A stretch of DNA of 64,000 bases from Chryseobacterium piperi (GCF_002285635.2 NZ_CP023049.2:1674001-1738000), one strand, 5' to 3'; counted from the first letter of the stretch, positions 45,255 through 53,429 are shown. Made by a program: numbers and translations. Notes: generated by a model not told the origin, from the sequence alone.

Positions 45255-47387
45255 TTAAAAATTATACGTTAATCTGGCAAAATAACTTCTTCCGTAAAAT
45301 AAATTTTGTTGTGTATCAGCCGCATTATGACCACCTCCCGCAAGTGTTGTATTAGGTACTGTGGTCACATTAAAAATATTTTTAATTCCTACGCTGAGGT
45401 CCAGATGATTATTAAAGAAAGGCTGAGTAAGAGTAAAATTCAACATGTTGAAATCACCGATTTCACCTAACACATATTCCCCGGGATCCATTGGATCCTG
45501 TGTATTAGACCTGTGGGTATAACGTCTCTGTTTTCCGGTATATTTGTAGTAAAGTGCAAATAACGTTTTGGTATATGGTAATGTATAGTTTGCAGCCAGG
45601 TTGGCTTCTGCGTAAAAATTAAAATCATCAGGTGAATAGATATTTCCGGTATTTAAAACCTGGGAAATTCCCATTACTGAAACTCCGGCATTCAATGATA
45701 AATTACCCTTTCGAACATTAACGCCACCACCAAATAACATTGATTTGTAATTATCTATATTGATATAGGTATATCGTAAAGGACTATTGCTGACAATTAC
45801 ACTTTCGATTCTATCCTGTACATCGAGGAACATTCCTGAAACACTGAAGTTAAACTTCCAATCATTAGCCGTCATCTTATTATAATCCCAGAATATACTG
45901 GCTGAATATCCGGTTTCCGGTTTTAGATTTTCATTTCCTCTGATATCATGATTATTATCTACCATATAAGTATACAGCTCATCATATGTCGGGAATCTGT
46001 TGGCAGATCCGAAAACCAGTCGAATATCGGAGTTTTTAGTAGTTTTAAACCTTGCTGTAGCTGAATAATTGTATTGAGAATCAAATTTATCGCTCAATGC
46101 CAGTCTTAGTCCAGGACGTAATGAAAACCAACTGTTGACATTCCATTCTGCCGATATAAAATGAGCATAGTTAAAAATTGTTCTTTCAAGATTAGCAGTT
46201 CCAAAAAGTCCGGTCTTAGAGCTTGCAAACCCTTTTGTCCTGTCTAATTCATACCCAATCTGAAAATTAACTTTTTCACTATCTAAAAAATTACTGAACA
46301 TTCCTCTCGAATAAAGCACCTCTGATTTATAATACGGTTGTTCTTCAGCTCTTGACAGCTCTTGTCTGTTCGGAACATTGTATTGATAATCCTGATATTT
46401 TCTTTCTTGACTCTGATAAGAAAAATCACCATTATAATTAATTCTGGAACCTATTTTAGTTTGAATATTAAATTGGTGAATCCATCTCTTCGTTCTATAA
46501 TCTTTATCATTAGCAATATAAGTTCTGTTTCCATTGCCCAGATACATTTCTTCAACTAATGGATTGTAGTAATTCACCTTTTCCGTAAGGTAATTGACTT
46601 TATAGAAAAAGCTTGTATTATTTTTATTATAACGAATGGTTCCGTTGGTTGTTAATTGGTCTTTCGGTTGCCAATCATATCCCCGTTGCCCATCATTATT
46701 TTCACTAAAATACTTATAGCCCTGAAATCTTCCTTTGTAGCCCTGAAAGTCATTATGATTGATATCAGCAGAAACAGACCAGTTATCATTAATTCTGTAT
46801 CCTAAATTCAAAGACTGAATATGGCGGCCATTTCCTTTTTTAAACCAGTCATAATCTTTATTCACGGTTTCTTCCTGAACGGAAGCAATAGCCGTAAATT
46901 TCTTTCCATAGTTTTTCTTCGTGATGATATTAATAACCCCTGCCAGAGCGTTATTACCATATTCAACCCCCATCGCACCTTTTACCACTTCGATACGTTC
47001 AATATTATTGACGTTGATTTTTGTAAGGTCTACTAAATTTCCCATTCCCTGATCACTTACAACGGGAATATTATCAATAAGGATTTTGGTATACTCACCA
47101 CTAAGCCCCATAATATTGGCATTAGAGTCTCCTGATCCTTTATTGGGTTCTATTAAGATATTAAGATTTTGATTAAGTACCTCTGCAACATTGGTGACAG
47201 CCATATTTCTAATTTGCTCCGCATCAATAACTTCAACTTTATAAATGGATTTATTAATGGATTGCTGCATGTATTGTCCCGTAATGACAACCTCTTCTAT
47301 TTTCTTTTGATTAAGAGAATCTTTTTCCTGTGCATTCACCCATAAGACAGTGGATAATGATAGTATAGAAAGCACCTTCTTCTTCAT
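45255..47387 (-). CDS. TonB-dependent heme receptor (HmuR type)
   Basis: 710 residues from ATG at 47387 (an upstream GTG at 47393 is less likely). Signal peptide to Ala-Gln, TonB-box-like IEEVVITGQ, plug domain with LIDNIPVVSDQGMGN and RIEVVKGAMGVEYGNNALAGVINIITKK, and a beta-barrel that ends in aromatic YFARLTYNF. Its operon (hmuY-like, hmuTUV, hmuS) points to heme as ligand. The ligand cannot be told from the barrel alone. First gene of the leftward operon. Confidence 0.9.
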   Translation of the reverse strand: MKKKVLSILSLSTVLWVNAQEKDSLNQKKIEEVVITGQYMQQSINKSIYKVEVIDAEQIRNMAVTNVAEVLNQNLNILIEPNKGSGDSNANIMGLSGEYTKILIDNIPVVSDQGMGNLVDLTKINVNNIERIEVVKGAMGVEYGNNALAGVINIITKKNYGKKFTAIASVQEETVNKDYDWFKKGNGRHIQSLNLGYRINDNWSVSADINHNDFQGYKGRFQGYKYFSENNDGQRGYDWQPKDQLTTNGTIRYNKNNTSFFYKVNYLTEKVNYYNPLVEEMYLGNGNRTYIANDKDYRTKRWIHQFNIQTKIGSRINYNGDFSYQSQERKYQDYQYNVPNRQELSRAEEQPYYKSEVLYSRGMFSNFLDSEKVNFQIGYELDRTKGFASSKTGLFGTANLERTIFNYAHFISAEWNVNSWFSLRPGLRLALSDKFDSQYNYSATARFKTTKNSDIRLVFGSANRFPTYDELYTYMVDNNHDIRGNENLKPETGYSASIFWDYNKMTANDWKFNFSVSGMFLDVQDRIESVIVSNSPLRYTYINIDNYKSMLFGGGVNVRKGNLSLNAGVSVMGISQVLNTGNIYSPDDFNFYAEANLAANYTLPYTKTLFALYYKYTGKQRRYTHRSNTQDPMDPGEYVLGEIGDFNMLNFTLTQPFFNNHLDLSVGIKNIFNVTTVPNTTLAGGGHNAADTQQNLFYGRSYFARLTYNF

Positions 47388-47404
47388 AGACACAAAATTT
47401 TCGA

Positions 47405-47471
47405 CAAATATAAAGATTTATTTAGAACAGTTAAAAATAATTTACTAATTTTGTGTAATAATTCTAAATAA
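47405..47471. promoter_or_regulatory. Divergent heme-operon promoters with operator-like arms
   Basis: Leftward -7 element TATATTTG (47405-47412, minus strand) for the receptor operon; rightward TAATTTTG (47446-47453) for the gene at 47482. Perfect 10-bp inverted arms TTATTTAGAA (47418-47427) and TTCTAAATAA (47462-47471) lie 34 nt apart around the rightward element. The same arms and spacing recur at 48417-48470. Fur or a similar iron/heme regulator is the likely binder (inference). Confidence 0.6.
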
Positions 47472-47481
47472 AAATAACATT

Positions 47482-48285
47482 ATGAATTTAAAATTACTTT
47501 TTGGAGCTCTTCTATTTTCTGCCATTACTACAAACGCACAATTAGCCACTCTTAATGAAAATTTTAATGGCTTTACAGAAGGTCAGGGATCGACCGTTTT
47601 TCCTCAGAATCAATGGACGACTATTTTCCCTGCAGCAGTTGGTAATCCAGCCCCTATGATGAATATCGTAGCCAGCGGAAGTGATAAATTTGTACAATCG
47701 TATTCCGGTGCTAACCAAAACAGTCCTCAATATTTAATCTCACCCCAGATTGTTGCTCCTGCAGGCGATAAGACTCTAAGCTTTAAAGCCAGACGAAATA
47801 CAGGTTCTGCGCCTGGTACCGTACAGGTTGGATTGGTATCCAGCCCTACGGATATGAGCACTTTCATTCCTTTAGGAAGTGCAACAACGTTAGGAAGCAG
47901 TACATTTCAGACTTATAGTTTTCCTGTTCCTGCTTCCAATTCTTCTTATATTGTATTTAAATTTGTAGGCGTTGTAGCTCCTCATACGGTATTAGAAATA
48001 GATGACGTAGTATATAACGTCTCTTCTACATTAGGAGTTTCTAATCAGGTAAAATCAACGGATGCCATCAGGTTTGCTGTTAATGCAGAAAACACAGCTC
48101 TGGATTTTATTTCTAAAAAAGCTCCTAAAAATATACAGATTTACTCTGCTTCGGGACAAAAGGTTGCTGAAGGAAAGCTTAATAATCAAAGATTTGACAT
48201 CAGCCAGCTTCAAACCGGAATATACTATATGGGTATTGAATCCACAGAAGGAACAATCACTCAGTCGAAGTTTATTAAAAAGTAA
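47482..48285 (+). CDS. T9SS-secreted protein with cleaved-adhesin/choice-of-anchor-like domain
   Basis: 267 residues. Signal peptide to ITTNAQ, then a jelly-roll-like domain (LNENFNGFTEGQGSTVFPQNQW ... SPQIVAPAGDKTLSFKARRN ... EIDDVVYNV) as in cleaved-adhesin/choice-of-anchor J domains. The last ~70 residues are a type A T9SS sorting domain (NIQIYSASGQKVAEGKL ... LQTGIYYMGIES ... KFIKK). It is thus exported to the surface or medium. Its promoter shares operators with the heme operon, so a role in heme or iron scavenging, for example binding heme proteins, is inferred. Confidence 0.82.
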   Translation: MNLKLLFGALLFSAITTNAQLATLNENFNGFTEGQGSTVFPQNQWTTIFPAAVGNPAPMMNIVASGSDKFVQSYSGANQNSPQYLISPQIVAPAGDKTLSFKARRNTGSAPGTVQVGLVSSPTDMSTFIPLGSATTLGSSTFQTYSFPVPASNSSYIVFKFVGVVAPHTVLEIDDVVYNVSSTLGVSNQVKSTDAIRFAVNAENTALDFISKKAPKNIQIYSASGQKVAEGKLNNQRFDISQLQTGIYYMGIESTEGTITQSKFIKK

Positions 48286-48317
48286 GATTTATTAGATATT
48301 AACTTACCTTTCAACGG

Positions 48318-48346
48318 GCTGGCTTATTATTTAAGTCAGCTTTTTT
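48318..48346 (+). terminator. Terminator after the cleaved-adhesin-like gene
   Basis: Stem GCTGGCTTA / TAAGTCAGC (one G-U pair), 5-nt loop, followed by a T-run. It separates 47482-48285 from the next gene, which has its own promoter. Confidence 0.8.
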
Positions 48347-48416
48347 CTTTATAAAGCCCCTATAAATCAGGAAAAAATAAAATAATCATCTATAAAACAA
48401 GATAAAAATCATGTTT

Positions 48417-48470
48417 TTATTTAGAATGATTAAAAATAATTATGTAGTTTTGTAGAATAATTCTAAATAA
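48417..48470 (+). promoter_or_regulatory. Promoter of the secreted HmuY-like gene with operator-like arms
   Basis: TAGTTTTG (48445-48452) is the -7 element. Arms TTATTTAGAA (48417-48426) and TTCTAAATAA (48461-48470) are the same 10-mers, 34 nt apart, as at 47418-47471. TAGAATAATTCTA (48453-48465) is also a perfect 6-1-6 palindrome over the start site. Confidence 0.6.
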
Positions 48471-48481
48471 CAACTCGGGAG

Positions 48482-49762
48482 ATGAGAACAAAACTACTTT
48501 TGGCTTCGATGCTTGCATTGGGCATTCAACAAACAGTATTGGCACAGACTGATGCTAACGGATATAATACAGTGAATTTATCAATGGAACCCAGCTACCA
48601 AAATCGCGTGTTTTTTGATTTCAGTGCTAATGCTACCGTATCTCAGCCGGCTAATACATGGGACGTTGCTTTCTTCAGAAATTCAAATATGAGTTTTGGA
48701 ACCAGAATCAATGATGCTCAAAATATAGAAGTATATCAGGCTTCTGCTCTACCTGCAGACTGGGATACTGTCAATATTGCCAATATCGCTTCATGGGGAT
48801 CTCCTCTATATAATCCGGATCAAACGACTTCACTTCAGGAAGGAGCATTTGAACAGGGATCTGCGACATATGGATGGGGAGACTACAACGGAGCCACTCA
48901 TCATATTGAGGGAAAAGTAATTTTTGTTTTAAAGTATCTGGCGACCAATACGTATGTAAAATTTATGATTACTGACTATTTCGGAGGTTATACTTTCAAA
49001 TATTCAAAATGGAACGGAACATCATGGGATGCTACCCAAACGAAGACCATTGCTAATGGATCAGATGATGCTTTTTTCAATTATTTCTCATTCACAACAG
49101 GAGATAAAGTAGCTAATCTTGAGCCTTCAAAAGCCAATTGGGATTTGATGTTTACAAGATACTGGACAGATTATACGTATCCGGGAGGATCCATGATGTA
49201 CAGAATGTCAGGAGTTATCCAGAACCCTTCTGTGACGGTAGCCAAGGTACAACCGGAAACTCAGGCAACATCCACCTCTACTGTACCAGCAGCAGGAGCA
49301 TTCTCTAATAAGATTACTGCAGTAGGTCATTCATGGAAACCTACTTCGGGAGTTTATAATGATGTGGTTTATTATGTAAAAAGAGGAGCTGAATACTACA
49401 GAATGTATTTTACTCAAAACGGCGGAGCAAGTACCGGTAATATGTATTTTAAATACAAAAACATTACATCAACCTTAAGCGTTAAAGAGTTTGGAACAAA
49501 AGCTTCTTTCGGTATTTACCCGAATCCAACTGCACCTGATAAAAAAGTAACGGTTTTATTTGATGTAAAAGAAAAAGCAAACAACAAAGGAAATGTCGAA
49601 GTATATGATCTTTCAGGTAAGCAGGTTTATAAAGCTGAATTGACCAATCAAACCGGTTTTTATAAGCAGGACCTGAACCTATCTGGTCTTACTTCCGGGA
49701 CATACCTTGTTAAAATAACTTATGGCGCTAATAGCGAAACCAAAAAGTTAATTATACAATAA
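48482..49762 (+). CDS. T9SS-secreted HmuY-like protein
   Basis: 426 residues. Signal peptide to VLAQ. The body has the paired HmuY-type signatures TWDVAFFRNS (about 61-70) and NWDLMFTRYW (about 220-229), with FFDFSANATVS before and strand-rich segments between, similar in plan to the lipoprotein at 44159-45253. The last ~85 residues are a T9SS sorting domain (FGIYPNPTAPDKKVTVLFDV ... VEVYDLSGKQVYKAEL ... LTSGTYLVKITYG). So it is a HmuY-like domain released or surface-attached by T9SS instead of lipid anchoring. It probably binds heme outside the cell; the heme ligands are not proven. Confidence 0.75.
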   Translation: MRTKLLLASMLALGIQQTVLAQTDANGYNTVNLSMEPSYQNRVFFDFSANATVSQPANTWDVAFFRNSNMSFGTRINDAQNIEVYQASALPADWDTVNIANIASWGSPLYNPDQTTSLQEGAFEQGSATYGWGDYNGATHHIEGKVIFVLKYLATNTYVKFMITDYFGGYTFKYSKWNGTSWDATQTKTIANGSDDAFFNYFSFTTGDKVANLEPSKANWDLMFTRYWTDYTYPGGSMMYRMSGVIQNPSVTVAKVQPETQATSTSTVPAAGAFSNKITAVGHSWKPTSGVYNDVVYYVKRGAEYYRMYFTQNGGASTGNMYFKYKNITSTLSVKEFGTKASFGIYPNPTAPDKKVTVLFDVKEKANNKGNVEVYDLSGKQVYKAELTNQTGFYKQDLNLSGLTSGTYLVKITYGANSETKKLIIQ

Positions 49763-49798
49763 AATTTTTAAATTTTAATACTTTCTATTTTTTCTAAT

Positions 49799-49830
49799 AA
49801 AAGGCTGCTTACGATGGTAAGCAGCCTTTT
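49799..49830. terminator. Bidirectional terminator
   Basis: Perfect 14-bp stem AAAAGGCTGCTTAC / GTAAGCAGCCTTTT with a 4-nt loop in the convergent gap between the secreted HmuY-like gene and the ABM-domain gene. Confidence 0.9.
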
Positions 49831-49844
49831 AAAAATCATTTTCC

Positions 49845-50135
49845 TTAGTAAATTTTAAATCCCTTGTATACTTCCGTTGCGCTTTCCATCATTTTAGAAG
49901 CATCTTTACGGAAATTAAGAAGGTGATCCTGACCCATATGGTTATTATGATGTTCTACCGTTTCCCATAATTCGATCATGAAAAAAGTACCTTTATTGTC
50001 TTTGTCTTCAATAAGGTCATATTGCAGACAACCTTCTTCTTTTCTTGTTTCTCTTACTAAATTCTGAAACAACTCTACCGCTTCCATTAAGTAATTTTCA
50101 TTAAACTTAAAAAGCGCTATGATATGTAAATTCAT
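49845..50135 (-). CDS. ABM-domain (antibiotic biosynthesis monooxygenase-like) protein
   Basis: 96 residues with the small ferredoxin-like ABM fold: LFQNLVRETRKEEGCLQYDLIEDKDN and FFMIELWETVEHHNNHM with the typical E-x-W and H-x-x-x-x-H pattern. Such proteins act as quinol monooxygenases or in aromatic or aldehyde turnover. A heme-degrading (IsdG-like) function is a thought given the neighbouring heme genes, but the pattern fits the general YgiN group better. Single gene. Confidence 0.75.
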   Translation of the reverse strand: MNLHIIALFKFNENYLMEAVELFQNLVRETRKEEGCLQYDLIEDKDNKGTFFMIELWETVEHHNNHMGQDHLLNFRKDASKMMESATEVYKGFKIY

Positions 50136-50223
50136 ATTCTATTAATTATGCTGTAAAAGTATACTATTTTCAAAATTGAAAACACTTTTCATCCCTTTTA
50201 TTTTTCCACAACCAACAGATATT

Positions 50224-51111
50224 TTATTTAAAAACTGATTTATAAATAGTTATGCAACTCATCACGATAACCAGAGTTCCGATAACCAGAAACATTTTCT
50301 TTACGGGTAACTTGGCTGTAAGCATAGCCGAAAAAGGTGCAGTAAAGATTCCGCCAATTAATAGTCCTAGAATAATATTCCAGTGCTGAATGCCTAATGT
50401 AAAGAAGAAAGTAACCGCAGCCGTTATGGTTAAAATAAATTTAGCTACTGTTGAGCTACCCACTGCAAACCTTGGGGTAAAAGCATTTTTAATTAAAGTT
50501 CCGGTCACCAATGGACCCCATCCCCCACCTGCAAAAGAGTCTATAAATCCTCCAATGACGCCAAGCCTTGTAAGGTTTGTTTTTCTCTTTAACGCTTTAC
50601 TCTGTTTGGGTTTAAAAGCATTAGACAATATTTGAATCCCCAGATACAGGGTATAAAATGCAATAATTGTTTTGGTAATTTTAGAGTAGTATTCTCCAAG
50701 ATAAGTAAGACTTAGTGCTCCGATGACCGCTCCGATTACAGCAGGAATTGCTAGTTTTTTGACCAGACTTTTACTTACATTCTTCAGTTTGATATGACTT
50801 ATACTCCCCGCAGCCGTCGTAAAACTTTCTGCAGAATGAATACTTGCACTTACAATGTGAGGAGGAATATTTAGAAAAAGCAGAGTCGTTGTACAGATTA
50901 CTCCATATCCCATACCCATCGATCCGGCTACAATTTCAGCAAAGATACCCACCAGCACCATCCAATAAAAAATATAATGGTCTTTGGCCAGAATATTCAA
51001 AAGCTCATCCAGATATCCTAAGCTATACATCGAAAAAGTAATCAGCAGCAATGCTGCAATAGTGACTACCAGCACATTGATTCTTATCTGAATCTTTCTT
51101 GAAATCACCAT
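50224..51111 (-). CDS. TauE/SafE (TSUP) family membrane transporter
   Basis: 295 residues with eight or nine membrane segments. The two-fold repeat typical of the family is seen in GSMGMGYGVICTTTLLFLNIPPHIVSASIHSAESFTTAAGSISH (first half) and GGFIDSFAGGGWGPLVTGTLI ... PRFAVGSSTVAKF (second half). TSUP proteins export or import sulfite, sulfonates or related sulfur anions. It lies behind an Rrf2 regulator gene and a small ORF on the same strand, suggesting control by sulfur or cysteine status. Confidence 0.85.
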   Translation of the reverse strand: MVISRKIQIRINVLVVTIAALLLITFSMYSLGYLDELLNILAKDHYIFYWMVLVGIFAEIVAGSMGMGYGVICTTTLLFLNIPPHIVSASIHSAESFTTAAGSISHIKLKNVSKSLVKKLAIPAVIGAVIGALSLTYLGEYYSKITKTIIAFYTLYLGIQILSNAFKPKQSKALKRKTNLTRLGVIGGFIDSFAGGGWGPLVTGTLIKNAFTPRFAVGSSTVAKFILTITAAVTFFFTLGIQHWNIILGLLIGGIFTAPFSAMLTAKLPVKKMFLVIGTLVIVMSCITIYKSVFK

Positions 51112-51112
51112 C

Positions 51113-51292
51113 TTATATCGCCGTTAAAGTGAAAAACTGAATGGGTATATGATGACCGAAAGCCATTGTTTCTATTACCTGACTCTCTTTTTCTGATATT
51201 GAAAAAACATCTGAGAATTTACGGGACCCTAACTTTACTTTTTCTTTTGCCAGAAGCTGTTGTAAGATATTTGTATCTTCTTTTGAAATCAT
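51113..51292 (-). CDS. Small protein of unknown function between Rrf2 and TSUP genes
   Basis: 59 residues from ATG at 51292 (the frame extends to a TTG at 51325). A charged helical N-terminal part (KEDTNILQQLLAKEKVKLGS) precedes a hydrophobic end (HHIPIQFFTLTAI). It ends two bases before the TSUP start codon, so it is probably translated with it. I do not recognise a family. Confidence 0.45.
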   Translation of the reverse strand: MISKEDTNILQQLLAKEKVKLGSRKFSDVFSISEKESQVIETMAFGHHIPIQFFTLTAI

Positions 51293-51380
51293 AGTTTGAT
51301 CGTTTGATGTAATACAAATATCCAATAAAATAATTACCCTACCAAAAATGTAGACTAATAATTCAAAAAAAAGGATCAGA

Positions 51381-51788
51381 TCAGTCGATCAGATCCATTA
51401 AAGTTTTTTCTTCCAGAATTCTTAATGAAGCATCCCGAACTTCAATGAGTACATCGTGTAATCCACAGTGATCTTCATTACAATCTTCACATTTTTCATA
51501 AAAATTTAAACTGACACACGGGAGCATAGCAATAGGCCCGTTTACCAAACGGATAATTTTCGCCAGCTTCACGTTGGCAGGATCTTCCTTAAAGAAATAA
51601 CCTCCACCCTTTCCTTTTTTACTATCAAGGATGCTCGACTTTTTCAATTCAAGCAGAATGTTTTCTAAAAATTTCAGCGGAATTTTCTTGTGTTCCGCAA
51701 TTTCAGAAATAAGTATGGGCCCTTCATTTCTTTTCTCTACAAGATATGAAAGTGCCTTAAAAGCATATTGAGATTTTTTTGACAGCAT
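51381..51788 (-). CDS. Rrf2-family transcriptional regulator
   Basis: 135 residues. Winged HTH with SKKSQYAFKALSYLVE, ISEIAEHKKIPLKFLENILLELKKSSILDSKKGKGGGYFF, the Rrf2 signature. Four Cys follow (CVSLNFYEKCEDCNEDHC, about 91-108), more than the three of IscR, and could hold an Fe-S cluster or another thiol sensor. Gene order with a sulfur-anion transporter suggests CymR-like control of sulfur genes. The -7 element at 51794-51801 lies only 5 nt from the ATG. Confidence 0.88.
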   Translation of the reverse strand: MLSKKSQYAFKALSYLVEKRNEGPILISEIAEHKKIPLKFLENILLELKKSSILDSKKGKGGGYFFKEDPANVKLAKIIRLVNGPIAMLPCVSLNFYEKCEDCNEDHCGLHDVLIEVRDASLRILEEKTLMDLID

Positions 51789-51793
51789 TACAG

Positions 51794-51801
51794 CAAATTT
51801 A
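51794..51801 (-). promoter_or_regulatory. -7 promoter element of the Rrf2 gene
   Basis: TAAATTTG on the minus strand, exact consensus, with only 5 nt before the start ATG. This predicts a leaderless or nearly leaderless mRNA. Confidence 0.5.
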
Positions 51802-51837
51802 AGAAAATACTTTTACATTTAGTGAAATGGTAAAAAG

Positions 51838-52150
51838 GGGGAAGGATGAAAGGCTAAATTGCTGATGGGCAGAAAGGCGGAATTGCGAAACCGCCGAATC
51901 GTAAAATTGTTGAATCCTTGATGGCTGGAAAAGCCAAAGGGCTGAATTGCAAAAAGGCTGAATCGCCGGATCGTAAAATTGCGAGAATGTAAAACAGTGG
52001 AAAAGCCAGTTTGTGAAAAGATATATGGATAAGCAAAAATAAAATGATTCAAAAACAATATGCAATTTGCCTTTTTGCCTTTCAGCGATTCCGCGATTTT
52101 GCGATTCGGAGATTCGGAGATTTTACAATTTCACCAATCATCGATCCACA
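51838..52150. repeat. Long degenerate repeat tract with opposed halves
   Basis: About 310 nt between the Rrf2 and DUF4268 genes. The left part repeats words such as GAAAGGCTAAATTGC, AAAGGCGGAATTGCG, CGTAAAATTG (at least twice) and AAAAGGCTGAATCGCCGG. The right part has the opposite sense: TTTGCCTTTTTGCC, AGCGATTCCGCGATTTTGCG, GGAGATTCGGAGATT. The two halves could pair loosely. Long open frames in several phases on the minus strand arise from this composition and are not taken as genes. Confidence 0.6.
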
Positions 52151-52184
52151 ATCTCACCTCCTTGCCTTTTTCCCTATAAATTCT

Positions 52185-52192
52185 TAAGTTTG
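52185..52192 (+). promoter_or_regulatory. -7 promoter element next to the DUF4268 start
   Basis: TAAGTTTG, exact TAnnTTTG, with TCCT then ATG. The spacing is the same as at trpL (TAAATTTG-TCCC-ATG), which predicts a leaderless transcript. Confidence 0.5.
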
Positions 52193-52196
52193 TCCT

Positions 52197-52625
52197 ATGT
52201 TTAGTAAACAGGAAGCACAGCAATTAAAAAAAGAATTTTGGACGGCTTTTGGAAAATCTTTTCCAAGAAAATGGATATTGTATGATACCAAGGTCAAAGA
52301 TTTTTCATTTAAATTCTATGCAGATAACAAAAAAGCGGAAGTTTCTCTTGATATAGAAATGAAAGACGAGATTTACAGAAACGCTTATTACGAAAAAATA
52401 TGGTCTTTAGAAGACATTCTGAAAGATTATATCGGAGATTTTTACAAAGATGAACACTTCACGCTGGAAAACGGAAAAGTGATCAGCAAAATCTGGATTG
52501 AAAAACATCAGGTCTCCATCTTCAATAAAAATACCTGGAGCGAAATTTTCGAGTTTTTTGTAGAAAAGATGGACGGTTTCGAAAGGTTTTATTATGAGTA
52601 TGAAGACTTTATAAAAGACGTATAA
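52197..52625 (+). CDS. DUF4268-type protein
   Basis: 142 residues, acidic and aromatic: FSKQEAQQLKKEFWTAFGKSFPRKWILYDTKVKDFSFKFY at the start, and KISKIWIEKHQVSIFNKNTWSEIFEFFVEKMDGFERFYYEY-like text at the end. This fits the DUF4268 family often found in flavobacteria, sometimes as the C-terminal part of nuclease-like proteins. No catalytic residues are obvious. It is a single gene with a promoter abutting the start codon. Confidence 0.7.
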   Translation: MFSKQEAQQLKKEFWTAFGKSFPRKWILYDTKVKDFSFKFYADNKKAEVSLDIEMKDEIYRNAYYEKIWSLEDILKDYIGDFYKDEHFTLENGKVISKIWIEKHQVSIFNKNTWSEIFEFFVEKMDGFERFYYEYEDFIKDV

Positions 52626-52628
52626 CCC

Positions 52629-52772
52629 ATGTCTATCATCCTTGAGTTACTAACCAAATTACTACTTGGCATATTGTATATTCTTGTCGAAGTATTCTTT
52701 GTAGATCTTATTTTAGGCAGTATTCAATACTGTTACAGGAAAATTAAGCAACTATTCGCTCCACTATTTTAA
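52629..52772 (+). CDS. Possible 47-residue membrane protein
   Basis: ATG at 52629, four bases after the DUF4268 stop. It encodes a largely hydrophobic peptide (LELLTKLLLGILYILVEVFFVDLILG) with a basic end (YRKIKQLF), as expected for a single-span membrane protein. It overlaps the end of the convergent nuclease gene by 9 nt. Too short to be sure. Confidence 0.4.
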   Translation: MSIILELLTKLLLGILYILVEVFFVDLILGSIQYCYRKIKQLFAPLF

Positions 52773-53303
52773 TGCTTTTCCGGACGAAGCCGTTGAAAGT
52801 TTATTTTTTGCTTTCTGCTGATAAGCTTCTCTTTTAGTTTTTCTCCATTCCCAAGGAGAAATATTAGCTTCAGTTGCTGACCAAAGTCCTAATTTAAGTG
52901 CTCTCGCTTTAGATTCGAGTACCCCTAAATTTTCATTATCAGAATATTGATAATACCACCATCCATAACCTTTCTTTATAATCTCCTCAGATAAATACCG
53001 GTCATTATTAAAGTAAACTTTAGCGATTATCCGACCATATCGATCAGAATTTGTTTTGTAATACTGAATAGATTTTCCATATACCAGATCACTGGTAAAC
53101 TGTTTGGCATTTTTACCAAACGGCTGTCCCTTCTCAGGACAATCTACCTCTGCGAGACGCAATGTGGTCTGTTTATTATCTTTATCAAGAACTAAAATAG
53201 TATCTCCATCTTTAACTCCAATGACCTTCGCCCTGATTTGTGACAGCAATATACCTGAAGCCACCATGCACATCAGTAAAAGTATTTTCCTCATTCTTTT
53301 CAT
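52764..53303 (-). CDS. Exported thermonuclease-like (SNase fold) protein
   Basis: 179 residues with a signal peptide (to about ILLSQ). The SNase motifs are present: VKDGDTILV (metal Asp), LRLAEVDCPEKGQPFG (catalytic Arg and Glu) and SDRYGRIIAKVY (second Arg), then KKGYGWWYYQYSDN and AKALKLGLWS-like ARALKLGLW. It is probably a periplasmic or secreted nuclease. ATGs at 53303 and 53294 are both possible. Confidence 0.88.
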   Translation of the reverse strand: MKRMRKILLLMCMVASGILLSQIRAKVIGVKDGDTILVLDKDNKQTTLRLAEVDCPEKGQPFGKNAKQFTSDLVYGKSIQYYKTNSDRYGRIIAKVYFNNDRYLSEEIIKKGYGWWYYQYSDNENLGVLESKARALKLGLWSATEANISPWEWRKTKREAYQQKAKNKLSTASSGKALK

Positions 53304-53429
53304 TGTACCCTCTCTCTCCTTTTGAATTCAGTCTGCAATTTTAGGGATTTTTAAAACGATAAACAGGAATCTTTCTAAAATATTATCAACAATCATGATC
53401 AGCACCTGTAAGCATCAGTTTTTAATGGA

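Noticed and set aside
49845..50135. IsdG-type heme oxygenase
   Set aside because: Attractive because of the heme locus next door, but the gene is beyond a strong bidirectional terminator, lacks the operator arms and its residues fit the general YgiN/ABM group better.
51799..52065. Overlapping minus-strand open frames of 60-88 codons in several phases
   Set aside because: They come from the degenerate repeat tract, which lacks stops on that strand in several frames at once. The translations are repeated low-complexity Phe/Ser/Ile text without domains.
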